A stretch of 27,960 nt of DNA from Hyphomicrobiales bacterium (GTDB taxonomy: Bacteria > Pseudomonadota > Alphaproteobacteria > Rhizobiales > JAKIUO01), in NCBI GenBank assembly GCA_027069645.1, contig JALXEI010000030.1, positions 1-27,960 of the forward strand, in the 5' to 3' direction. Both the position numbers and the translations under genes were made by a program. A model generated the notes under the pieces. That model searched no databases. It had not been told where the DNA came from and worked only from the letters and a program-made list of their open reading frames with translations. Within the stretch, counting starts at the first letter, position 1, and each line of letters opens with the position of its first letter. This document shows positions 8,356 through 15,520 of this stretch, one piece after another.

Positions 8356-9056
8356 TAAAAGCCAAATTCAAGCTGCGTTATGCCTTCATCTCCGGCAATC
8401 AATGCCACATCGGCGATCCCGAGAAACAGGCCGTTTTCGACAACACCTGGCACCTGTGTCAGGGCACCGGAAAGGGCTTCGGGTTTTTCGATCCGGCCAA
8501 AATGGCAATCCAGAATAAAATTGCCATTGTCGGTAATGAAGGGTGTTCCATCCTCCTTCATGCGCTGAACGATGTCGCCCTTGCAGCCGACCCGGCCGGC
8601 GAGGCTTTCAATCATCATCAGGGATGATTTTAGACCAAACTGCACAACCTCGATGGGCAGGGGAAATTGCCCCAGCATTTCCACATATTTGCTGTCATCG
8701 GCAATCACCACCATTTTGTCGGAAGCGGTTGCAACAATCTTTTCGCGCAAAAGGGCACCGCCGCCGCCCTTTACAAGACGCAAATGCTCATCCAGTTCAT
8801 CGGCTCCGTCAACCGTTACATCCAGATGCGGCGTTTCATCCAGTGTGGTCAGCGGAATATTCAGCGCTGCTGCCTGCGCCCTTGTCGCTTCCGATGTCGG
8901 AATACACACGAGGTCCAGTCCATCGGCCACTGCCGCACCGACCAGGTCGACAAATTTTGCCGCCGTCGAGCCCGTCCCGAGACCAAGCGTCATGCCGGGG
9001 GTGACAAACGCCATCGCCTTTTGCGCGGCCTTCTCTTTCTTCTCGTCGCTATTCAT
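8355..9056 (-). CDS. rpiA: Ribose-5-phosphate isomerase A
   Basis: The 233-residue enzyme interconverts ribose 5-phosphate and ribulose 5-phosphate in the non-oxidative pentose phosphate pathway. The phosphate-binding loop GLGTGSTA lies near residue 26. VTVDGADELDEHL carries two active-site aspartates, and KGGGGALLREKIVA supplies the catalytic Lys and Glu. The length is normal for RpiA. I start at the ATG 9054-9056. The codon before it is an in-frame TTG, which would add only one Met. AAAGGGACG lies upstream at suitable spacing. It is the first gene of rpiA-DUF2059-gor, divergent from the small secreted protein gene across 170 bases. Confidence 0.95.
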   Translation of the reverse strand: MNSDEKKEKAAQKAMAFVTPGMTLGLGTGSTAAKFVDLVGAAVADGLDLVCIPTSEATRAQAAALNIPLTTLDETPHLDVTVDGADELDEHLRLVKGGGGALLREKIVATASDKMVVIADDSKYVEMLGQFPLPIEVVQFGLKSSLMMIESLAGRVGCKGDIVQRMKEDGTPFITDNGNFILDCHFGRIEKPEALSGALTQVPGVVENGLFLGIADVALIAGDEGITQLEFGF

Positions 9057-9226
9057 CAAAACGTCCCTTTATGCTGATATCTTTTTTGTGGGCGCAATAT
9101 GAAACAATCAGGCACAAAAGAAAAGCGGCGATCGCAAACGGATATATGGCACACGCTGCCGGTGTGTGTTACAATCGCTTCAATCCGCTCATCACCAATC
9201 TGAAAAACACAACACGGAGGACTTCC

Positions 9227-9625
9227 ATGCGCCTGCTTTCCCTTGCGAGTATACTGTTCCTGTCATGCAGCCTGCCTGTTAACACCAGCCAGGCAAAATC
9301 ACCATCACTTATCGGTTCATGGCATGGCAGTGGCACCATACAACCGGCAAATGGCGCAAGGGAAAGCACCCGCTGCCGGGCATACATTCAAAAAGCCCCG
9401 GCCAGGGGTCGCTACCGGGGCAGCTATCGCTGCTCCACCTCCGCCGGTATGATTTCCCAGGTTGTGACCCTGAGAAAAGTCAGTGCCAACAGTTTCTCCG
9501 GCTCTTTCAACAATGTACAATACAAGGTTCGGGGCATTATCTCCATAGTTCTGCATGGCAACCGTCAGTCCGTTTCCCTGACAAGCTCGAAGGGACGCGG
9601 CTGGATCAATATGAAAAGACGCTGA
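9227..9625 (+). CDS. Small secreted protein of unknown function
   Basis: I do not recognise a named domain. The 132-residue product begins MRLLSLASILFLSCSL and has a signal-peptide cleavage site near SQA (residue 23). The mature part reads as a beta-rich module: GSWHGSGTI, then two cysteines (Cys50, Cys69) that could form a disulfide, GSFNNVQYKVRG, and a basic end, GRGWINMKRR. It resembles short periplasmic proteins of the GSWSGSG type common in Rhizobiales-like genomes, by memory only. The ATG was chosen over a longer frame because ACGGAGGAC lies seven bases before it and the signal peptide starts there. A possible sigma70 promoter is TGGCAC (9147-9152), 17 bases, TACAAT (9170-9175); only the -10 is good. 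Confidence 0.75.
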   Translation: MRLLSLASILFLSCSLPVNTSQAKSPSLIGSWHGSGTIQPANGARESTRCRAYIQKAPARGRYRGSYRCSTSAGMISQVVTLRKVSANSFSGSFNNVQYKVRGIISIVLHGNRQSVSLTSSKGRGWINMKRR

Positions 9626-9637
9626 TGTCGCGCCTGG

Positions 9638-9661
9638 CCCGCTTTCTCACAGGGAAGCGGG
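9638..9661. terminator. Hairpin between convergent genes
   Basis: CCCGCTT (9638-9644) pairs with AAGCGGG (9655-9661), and a G-T plus a C-G pair extend the stem. It fills the 36-base gap between the stop of the small secreted protein gene and that of the porin, so it could stop or protect both transcripts. Neither strand has a T tract after it, so it is not a classical intrinsic terminator. Confidence 0.4.
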
Positions 9662-11263
9662 TCAGAAATTCCATTTCGCACCGAATTGCACACGGTTGGC
9701 CTGCCCTTTTGCACCGCCGACATCACGGCGCTGCCCGTAAATATATTCGATCCCCAGCCTGGCCTTTGGTACAGGGGCAAAAAACAGATTGGCGTGGGCC
9801 GTATCCAGCGCCGCGCGGCCGCCAATGGCATCGGGAAATTCGGTATGACCATAGACAAGGTTGGTGGTCCAGCGTTCGCTCCACACATGGCGATATGAAG
9901 CATAAACCCCCCATTCGGTATCGGGCGAAATCCTGCCGGTTTCTGTGTTGACCTGTGCATCGGTGGCAAAGCCGTTGATGATATAACGCCCGACACCTTC
10001 GCCAAAGCTGACCCCTCCGGCAATTTTGTCCCCGCCGAAAATGTTGAGACGCCCGGACAGATGCACCCCCCAGCCAATGGCCATGTCTTCGGGAATATCC
10101 AGGGTATCAGTATCGAAAAAGCGCAACAGCCCGGCCACACGAACGGCGCCGCGCTCCCCCTTGTGCTCCAGCGCCGCGACAATATCCGGGGCAACATCAA
10201 TACCGAATTTGAGACCATATGTTTCCGACCCGATTGTAGCGTTGGCGGCAATACCGTCCGCGCCGACTGAGCCATCGGCATGGCCGATAAATTCCGAGTT
10301 TTCCGCCGATATGGCAAAGCGGGTGCCCTCACCCAGCGGCATGGTATAACGCACCTGCCCCTGACGCACAAAGGGGATGCCTGTGGGACCAAAGAAATCG
10401 ACGGTTTCCGGATAGGTACCCAGATCCATGAACAGGGTCCAGGTTTGCCCCACCAGCAACGGACCAAGGCGACCATAGGCATGGCGCAGCCGCAGGGTCG
10501 AGGAATTGCCAAAGCCCTCCTCGCCCCCGGCACCGACAAAATCGGCCTCCACGCGGGTAGCCATTTCGCCCAGCGGCGTCGGTGTCCAGGTTTCAAATTT
10601 CAAACGTGTTTGCCGCGCGTGTGCCCGGAATGATCCCTTGCGCACCCTGGCCGGGGAACCGCTGACGGGAATGGAACTGGAACTGAAAAAATCACCGACA
10701 TCATGATCAATATTGTAGATGGCATCACCCTTTACATAGCCGCCAATCCGGACAGATGTATTGCTGCCCGGCATTTTGAACGAACCGGGCTTGCTGCCAC
10801 CGGTGACAAAATTTTCGCTTTTGACCGGCGCCGGAGCCGTTCCTTGCGGGCGGCCGTAAGACGAGGTGGTTATGGCGGGCTCGATCCGGTCTTCAATCTT
10901 TCCGGGGGCCGGTAGTGAAACCGGTGTTGTATCCTCGACGGTTCGGGCTGCTTTTTCGGATTCGGCCTCGACAATTTGTTTCTTTTGCGCTTCCAGCGCC
11001 TTTGCCTGGCGGGCAATCAGACGGGCCTGCTGTTCGATCTGGCGTTGCTGTTCGGCCTGGCGCCGTTTCATTTCCTGTAACTCTTTCATCATCGCCTCAA
11101 TGCGATCGTCGGTGCTCGTCCCTCCCGGAGCTGCTTGCGCCCGAACCGGCAGCAGCGCACATGACAAAGCGACAATGGCAATGGCCAGCAACATCCAGAC
11201 AATCCCTCCCGGTCTGTTGCCCTGCTTCCCTGAAACAACGAGCTGTCTTAGCCGATCTCTCAT
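9662..11263 (-). CDS. DcaP-like trimeric porin with N-terminal coiled coil
   Basis: The 533-residue protein is predicted to be an outer-membrane channel. A long signal sequence (hydrophobic about residues 21-40) ends near VRAQA. Residues 52-107 are rich in Glu, Gln, Lys and Arg in heptad-like order, giving a periplasmic coiled coil; a Pro/Gly-rich linker follows. From about residue 165 the barrel begins: VRIGGYVKGDAIYNID, ARQTRLKFET, STLRLRHAYGRLGPLLVGQTWTLFMDLG. These match DcaP-family porins, in which such strands precede similar HAYG and GQTW segments. The chain ends in phenylalanine, the usual outer-membrane insertion signal. The ATG at 11261-11263 has GGAGGGG seven bases upstream; earlier in-frame codons lack this. 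The substrate is unknown; known relatives carry small anionic compounds. Confidence 0.85.
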   Translation of the reverse strand: MRDRLRQLVVSGKQGNRPGGIVWMLLAIAIVALSCALLPVRAQAAPGGTSTDDRIEAMMKELQEMKRRQAEQQRQIEQQARLIARQAKALEAQKKQIVEAESEKAARTVEDTTPVSLPAPGKIEDRIEPAITTSSYGRPQGTAPAPVKSENFVTGGSKPGSFKMPGSNTSVRIGGYVKGDAIYNIDHDVGDFFSSSSIPVSGSPARVRKGSFRAHARQTRLKFETWTPTPLGEMATRVEADFVGAGGEEGFGNSSTLRLRHAYGRLGPLLVGQTWTLFMDLGTYPETVDFFGPTGIPFVRQGQVRYTMPLGEGTRFAISAENSEFIGHADGSVGADGIAANATIGSETYGLKFGIDVAPDIVAALEHKGERGAVRVAGLLRFFDTDTLDIPEDMAIGWGVHLSGRLNIFGGDKIAGGVSFGEGVGRYIINGFATDAQVNTETGRISPDTEWGVYASYRHVWSERWTTNLVYGHTEFPDAIGGRAALDTAHANLFFAPVPKARLGIEYIYGQRRDVGGAKGQANRVQFGAKWNF

Positions 11264-11427
11264 ATCATTCCCCTCCAAATTCCGGCATTTTGGCAAAGCT
11301 CCTCCTGCGGCTGCCCGATCAGCAATTTTGCGCATCACTGTCAAACAGACCGGTCGAGCCTTGCAAAGGACTGTTCCTGTCGATGAAATTTTTGTTATTA
11401 CGAAATTTCTAGCACAATTCCGCGAAA

Positions 11428-12519
11428 CTACAAGGGCTCGCCAAGACCGTACGAAATGATCTTGCGCATCACCCCTGGAAGGGCCTCACCAGCCAGCCTG
11501 CGACGCGGTACCCAGCGGCATCGTTCGGGAAAAGCCTGATGCAAAAGCGGCTGCTCCTGCCCCACCCGCCCCGTCCTGACCTCAAGACGCAGATCAAAAT
11601 GGGTGAAACTGTGGGTCACAAATCCGGGCACACACTGCCAGTTTGTTTCAACGGGTGCACTCGCTTCAACAGGCGCGCCGAAACAATCCCCGTCCTCCGG
11701 CTTTCGACACCAGGGCGTTGCCGGTACCTCCAGCATTTTGGCCAGCAGACCTTTTGCCGGTCTTTGTCGCAACAAAACCGCGCCATCATCGCGAACAACC
11801 AGAAAGGCTGTTCCGGTCCGCAGCGGCTTTGCCTTCTTGGGCGCGCGAACCGGCAGGGCGGCGGCACATCCCTGTTGCCGGGCGGCGCAGTTTTCCCGCA
11901 CAGGACAGCGGTCACAGGCCGGGCTTTTGGGGGTGCAGACCGTTGCCCCCAGATCCATCATCGCCTGGGCATAGTCCCCCGGCCTTTTCGCCGGTGTCAG
12001 CCGCGCCGCCTTTTGCCGGATCAGCACTTTTATATCGCGCAACGGCTTTTTGAGCGCATACAGCCTTGCCACCACCCGCTCGACATTGCCATCCACCACG
12101 CTGGCCGGTTGATCAAAGGCAATGGCCCGGATCGCAGCGGCTGTATAGGGACCGATACCGGGCAGGGCCAGCAGCTCCTTTTCGCTCGTCGGAAAGACGC
12201 CGCCATACCGCTCGACCACCATCCGCGCACAGGCATGAAGATTGCGCGCCCGGGCATAATAGCCAAGCCCCGCCCAGCGCTTTAAAACATCCTCAAGAGC
12301 ACAATCGGCGAGATCATGAACGGTTGGCCAGTTTTGCAGAAAGGTTTCGAAATAGGGAATGACCGTTTTGACAACGGTCTGTTGCAACATGATTTCCGAC
12401 AGCCAGACATGATAGGGATCGGCGCGCCGGTTACTGTTCGGTGCGACACGCCAGGGCAAGGGCCGCGCATGAACATCATACCATTTCAAAAGCCTTGCGC
12501 TGTGCGCCACGTTCTCCAC
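11428..12519 (-). CDS. mutY: Adenine DNA glycosylase
   Basis: The 363-residue repair enzyme removes adenine mispaired with 8-oxoguanine. The catalytic Glu42 lies in WLSEIMLQQT. The helix-hairpin-helix is LPGIGPYTAAAI, and Asp143 in VVDGNVERVVAR is the second catalytic acid. The 4Fe-4S cluster ligands are Cys195, Cys202, Cys205 and Cys211 with the classical 6-2-5 spacing. The C-terminal Nudix-like domain that recognises 8-oxoguanine is present (HSFTHFDLRLEV). The start is GTG (12517-12519), with GGGGATAAGC just upstream; no ATG precedes the first conserved segment. It is divergent from the DUF721 gene with 94 bases between, a frequent alphaproteobacterial arrangement. Confidence 0.95.
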   Translation of the reverse strand: MENVAHSARLLKWYDVHARPLPWRVAPNSNRRADPYHVWLSEIMLQQTVVKTVIPYFETFLQNWPTVHDLADCALEDVLKRWAGLGYYARARNLHACARMVVERYGGVFPTSEKELLALPGIGPYTAAAIRAIAFDQPASVVDGNVERVVARLYALKKPLRDIKVLIRQKAARLTPAKRPGDYAQAMMDLGATVCTPKSPACDRCPVRENCAARQQGCAAALPVRAPKKAKPLRTGTAFLVVRDDGAVLLRQRPAKGLLAKMLEVPATPWCRKPEDGDCFGAPVEASAPVETNWQCVPGFVTHSFTHFDLRLEVRTGRVGQEQPLLHQAFPERCRWVPRRRLAGEALPGVMRKIISYGLGEPL

Positions 12520-12613
12520 CGCTTATCCCCCGTAATTGCGACAACAGGCGTGATTCGCCCGCGATGATGATAAGCTCTGTTGATGATTCGACAAACAGGG
12601 GCTGTGCAAATCC

Positions 12614-13162
12614 ATGTCAAACAAACGCAGCTACAGAAAACAACCGCGTACCGTTGGCAGCCATCTGCCCGATATAACAGGCAAAATTCTCGCCAAAAAG
12701 GGCTTTCCCGACATGTCGCTGATCACCGACTGGGCGGCCATTGTCGGGCCGCAACTGGCCGGCTATACCTGCCCGGAAAAACTGAACTGGCCGCGTCCGC
12801 CAAAAGAACAGCCGCCTGATGGAGAGGATGACGAACCGCGTCCCGCTCCACGCTCTGCGGCCAACCGGCAGCAGGGGATCACTCTCCGGTTGCGCGTCGA
12901 AAGCCATATGGCCCTTGATGTGCAATATCAGCTTGAAGAGATAAAAGAGCGCATCAATTCCTGTTTTGGCTATCGCGCCGTCACCGATATCCGCATCATC
13001 CAGGGACCGATCAGCAGACCACGCCCCGGTGCGCCGGAACAGACACTTGCCGGGGAACACATCACCAGCACGGCCAAAGCCCCCCTCGCCGATCTCTCGA
13101 AGATTGAGGATGACGGATTGCGCAGGGCCCTTGAACGTCTTGATGAAGCGCGACGCAGATAA
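12614..13162 (+). CDS. DUF721 / DciA-family protein
   Basis: The 182-residue protein carries the DUF721 fold. The first part has ILAKKGFPDMSLITDWAAIVGPQLAGYTCPEKL near residues 25-57. A Pro- and acid-rich insert follows, and then a KH-like stretch, GITLRLRVESHMALDVQYQLEEIKERINSCFGYRAVTDIRI, near residues 95-135. The C-terminal 45 residues look disordered and charged. DciA proteins of this family help load the replicative helicase DnaB; whether this copy does so is inference from family and context. In many alphaproteobacteria the same divergent pair (mutY and DUF721) is followed by a DsbA-like gene and smc, but here the next gene is a convergent dehydrogenase ending 10 bases away. Confidence 0.85.
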   Translation: MSNKRSYRKQPRTVGSHLPDITGKILAKKGFPDMSLITDWAAIVGPQLAGYTCPEKLNWPRPPKEQPPDGEDDEPRPAPRSAANRQQGITLRLRVESHMALDVQYQLEEIKERINSCFGYRAVTDIRIIQGPISRPRPGAPEQTLAGEHITSTAKAPLADLSKIEDDGLRRALERLDEARRR

Positions 13163-13172
13163 CGGCTTGCCG

Positions 13173-14177
13173 CTACAGCCTGCTCAGTACAACACGATAG
13201 CGCGCCTTGCCACTTCTCAGCCTTTCGACAGCCTCGTTGATATTTTCGAAACTGTATATTTCGGTTGCCGGCCTGATATTGTGCCGAACGGCAAATTCAA
13301 GCATGGTGGCGATCATAGCCGGACTGCCAACCGGTGATCCCGAGATCGAACGCTGTCCGCCAATCATCGGAAACAGGCCAATATCCAGCGGCTCACCTGT
13401 CACACCGACAAAATGCAACCGTCCTTTCGGGCGCAAGGCTCTAAGGAAGGCGTTCCAGTCGAGCCTTGCGTTGACCGTTGACAATATGAAATCAAACTCT
13501 CCCCTGGCGTTGTCCAGATCGGCAATATTGCCGCTGTTCAAAACATGGCGGGCGCCGAGTCGCCGTAATTCCTTTTTCTTTGAAGAACTGGAAGTAAAGG
13601 CTGTCACTTCACAACCCCAGGCCCTGTAAAATTGCAACGCCAGATGACCCAGTCCGCCAATGCCGATTACAGCAACCCTGTCAGTCGGTTTAATGCCAAA
13701 CTGAAGCAGCGGGTTGAAAACCGTAATCCCGCCGCACATCAGCGGACCGGCATCCTGTGAAGCAATCTCCTGCGGCAGCTTCACAAGAGCCGAGGCGCTG
13801 GCCCGTACCCTGTCGGCAAAACCGCCATGATGCCCCATGATCACAGGTTGAGCCTGTTCGCACAGATTGTGATCTCCGGAACGACAGGAATGACAGGTCA
13901 TGCAATAGCCGGAGTGCCATCCCAGCCCGACCCTGTCACCGATATTCAAATCGGTTACATTGTCTCCAATGGCTCGAACCACACCGGCGACCTCATGACC
14001 GGCGACGAGCGGATAGTGCGTCGCCCGCCATTCATTATCTATCGCCGCCAGATCGCTGTGACAAATACCACAGGACAACACATCCAGTTCAACTTCCGTA
14101 TGGGCCAGAGGGCCGGGATCATATTCGAACGGCCTGAGTGTTCCGCGAGGTTCATGGACAGCAAAGGCGCGTATCAT
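13173..14177 (-). CDS. Zinc-dependent alcohol/aldehyde dehydrogenase
   Basis: The 334-residue medium-chain dehydrogenase should interconvert alcohols and aldehydes with NAD(P)H. The catalytic zinc ligands are Cys36 (CGICHSD), His61-Glu62 (GHEVAG) and probably Cys148 (PLMCGG). The structural zinc is held by Cys92, Cys95, Cys98 and Cys106. The nucleotide fold begins VIGIGGLGHLALQF. The SSSSKKKELRRLGA segment after the second strand resembles the YahK/cinnamyl-alcohol group, which usually prefers NADPH and aldehyde reduction. The ATG at 14175-14177 has GGGAGA six bases upstream and overlaps the stop of the membrane-protein gene in ATGA, so translation is coupled. The reading frame is open 76 codons further back, but that part lies inside the neighbour and is not protein-like. 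Confidence 0.92.
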   Translation of the reverse strand: MIRAFAVHEPRGTLRPFEYDPGPLAHTEVELDVLSCGICHSDLAAIDNEWRATHYPLVAGHEVAGVVRAIGDNVTDLNIGDRVGLGWHSGYCMTCHSCRSGDHNLCEQAQPVIMGHHGGFADRVRASASALVKLPQEIASQDAGPLMCGGITVFNPLLQFGIKPTDRVAVIGIGGLGHLALQFYRAWGCEVTAFTSSSSKKKELRRLGARHVLNSGNIADLDNARGEFDFILSTVNARLDWNAFLRALRPKGRLHFVGVTGEPLDIGLFPMIGGQRSISGSPVGSPAMIATMLEFAVRHNIRPATEIYSFENINEAVERLRSGKARYRVVLSRL

Positions 14178-14929
14178 GACAAATCTCCCTGCCCGGCTTT
14201 CATACGATCCGTTTTCAGTTTTCGCAGAGAACAAAAGTGCAGCAATATGGATACCGGTACGGCAAAGACAGGAACAAGAACGAGAGGCCAGGCGGTGATC
14301 ATGGCGTTTGGTGAATCTGTGGAGAGGAGCAGGAAAATGCCCGGCGAGGTTACAAAACCGAGCGAAACGGCAACCACCAGGTCGGCAATTCCAAACCAGT
14401 TCCATGCTGTGACAAGGGAACCGGCCGCCAGTCCGCGACGCATGTAAACGAGAGCAACAATAATCGCAAACACCCCGGTGAGAATGTCACCTATTCCGGC
14501 GGGCCAGACAAAGACATCCGGCAGAAGCCCCGCACCCCAGGCAACAAAGAACAAAACACCCAGTGTCCGATAGCTCTGATAGCCGACAAGTACCGTTTGC
14601 GAGAACTGATCAAGGATGCGTCCGAAAGCCGATGAACGCAAGACAACGGGCGCAAACAGCAGGATTGGCCCCATGATTCCATACAGGATGTTGGGGGGGA
14701 GCGGACCGCCGAATTCCGACTTGAAAACATTCTGGTAACCCAATGAAAACGCGATAACAAACCAGATCAGCAGTATGACCGTCGCCACCAGCGCCAGCGC
14801 GCGCGCGCCCCTGTCCTGCTCCGGCAGACGCTTGCGTGCCCATAAAAAAGCACCCGCCAATCCCAATAGCAGGCTGATATCAGCGAAAAGAATCAAAACG
14901 GTCAAAAATACGGGAACATTTGTGCTCAT
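14174..14929 (-). CDS. Multi-pass membrane protein of unknown function
   Basis: I do not recognise a family. The 251-residue product has about seven hydrophobic segments, the first at residues 5-31 (VPVFLTVLILFADISLLLG). Others include ILLIWFVIAFSLGY, GIMGPILLFAPVVL, FVAWGAGLLPDVFVWPAGIGDILTG and a final PLVLVPVFAVPVSILLH. The C-terminus is short and basic. The ATG at 14927-14929 has AGGAG eight bases upstream; an in-frame TTG eleven codons earlier lacks a good ribosome site. It is the first gene of a two-gene operon with the zinc dehydrogenase (4-base overlap) and is read from the promoter at 14976-15004. The context suggests a shared stress or detoxification role, but no substrate can be named. 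Confidence 0.75.
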   Translation of the reverse strand: MSTNVPVFLTVLILFADISLLLGLAGAFLWARKRLPEQDRGARALALVATVILLIWFVIAFSLGYQNVFKSEFGGPLPPNILYGIMGPILLFAPVVLRSSAFGRILDQFSQTVLVGYQSYRTLGVLFFVAWGAGLLPDVFVWPAGIGDILTGVFAIIVALVYMRRGLAAGSLVTAWNWFGIADLVVAVSLGFVTSPGIFLLLSTDSPNAMITAWPLVLVPVFAVPVSILLHFCSLRKLKTDRMKAGQGDLS

Positions 14930-14975
14930 GGCGAGAACTCCTGATGAAAGAGACGGGATCAATTTGAATTCGTTT

Positions 14976-15004
14976 TTTATACTAACTTAGTTTTTTATAG
15001 TCAA
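14976..15004 (-). promoter_or_regulatory. Strong sigma70 promoter with a palindrome in the spacer (HxlR operator candidate)
   Basis: On the minus strand TTGACT (15004-14999) is followed by exactly 17 bases and TATAAA (14981-14976), close to the sigma70 consensus. It points at the membrane-protein/dehydrogenase operon. The spacer contains the perfect 11-base palindrome ACTAACTTAGT (14981-14991), which touches the -10. Plus-strand GTTTTTTATA occurs at 14972 and again at 14990, an 18-base direct repeat. A repressor bound here would block polymerase. The divergent HxlR regulator is the natural candidate. Confidence 0.65.
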
Positions 15005-15039
15005 TTGCTTTTTGCTTCACAATATGCGACAATGAAATC

Positions 15040-15357
15040 ATGGTAAAAAATCGGGATATGAACTGTCCGGTGGCGCGCGCTGCCGCCATCGTTGGCTCAA
15101 GATGGACAGCGCTGATCATGCGTGATCTGCTGCTCGGGGAAAGTTGTCGATTTCAGGAATTACAGGCCTCGATCAAAGGCATCGCCCCCAATACCCTGTC
15201 GGACCGTTTGAAAATGCTTGAAGCCGCCAATATCGTGGAGCGGCGTTTCTACGAAGAGCACCCGCCAAGGGCAGAATATGTGCTGACCGACAAGGGCCGT
15301 GAACTGGGGCCGATCATCGAAGCCATGCGCGTCTGGGGCAATAAATATCCGGATTGA
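15040..15357 (+). CDS. HxlR-family winged-helix transcriptional regulator
   Basis: The 105-residue protein is a typical HxlR (DUF24) DNA-binding regulator. CPVARAAAIVGSRWTALIMRDLLLGESCRFQELQASI forms the start of the helix-turn-helix, IAPNTLSDRLKMLEAANIVERR is the recognition helix and wing, and YVLTDKGRELGPII leads into the dimer helix. Cys9 lies at the conserved N-terminal position that acts as a redox or electrophile sensor in some family members (YodB, HypR, QorR types); Cys36 is a second cysteine. Sensing by this protein is inference. The ATG at 15040 has no clear ribosome site; the ATG at 15058 (MNCPVAR) is a plausible alternative. It is divergent from the membrane-protein/dehydrogenase operon, with the palindromic promoter between them. 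Confidence 0.9.
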   Translation: MVKNRDMNCPVARAAAIVGSRWTALIMRDLLLGESCRFQELQASIKGIAPNTLSDRLKMLEAANIVERRFYEEHPPRAEYVLTDKGRELGPIIEAMRVWGNKYPD

Positions 15358-15457
15358 TGTCTGTTGTGCGAGGTCGGGATCACGCAATTTTGATCAATAT
15401 ATTTGACGCAAAACTGTTATCATTCGGAACAGAATTGTTTTCTCAACCACAACTAAT

Positions 15458-15474
15458 AGTATAAAGACTATACT
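15458..15474. promoter_or_regulatory. Inverted repeat in the AT-rich leader of the TPR gene
   Basis: AGTATA-aagac-TATACT is a perfect inverted repeat centred about 55 bases before the TPR gene start. A TATAAA string (15460-15465) sits inside it and could be a -10, with TTTTCT (15438-15443) a poor -35 at 16 bases. It could be an operator or a promoter element. The surrounding 15370-15520 is markedly AT-rich compared with its neighbours. Confidence 0.35.
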
Positions 15475-15520
15475 CAACAAATGCACTTCCTTTATATATT
15501 TATAATATGAGACAAGCATA

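Noticed and set aside
9147..9162. TGGCAC followed by TGCCGG as a sigma54 promoter
   Set aside because: The GG-to-GC spacing does not fit the -24/-12 rule.
9071..9226. 52-codon upstream extension of the small secreted protein
   Set aside because: The internal ATG at 9227 has a strong ribosome site and a signal peptide beginning exactly there.
11316..11344. TTGACA with TGATCG, 17 bases apart, as the porin promoter
   Set aside because: The -35 is perfect but the -10 matches consensus at essentially one position, so it is not supported.
13173..14405. Longer dehydrogenase with a 76-residue N-terminal extension
   Set aside because: The extension lies within the coupled membrane-protein gene and is unlike the family; the ATG at 14177 has GGGAGA and an ATGA overlap.
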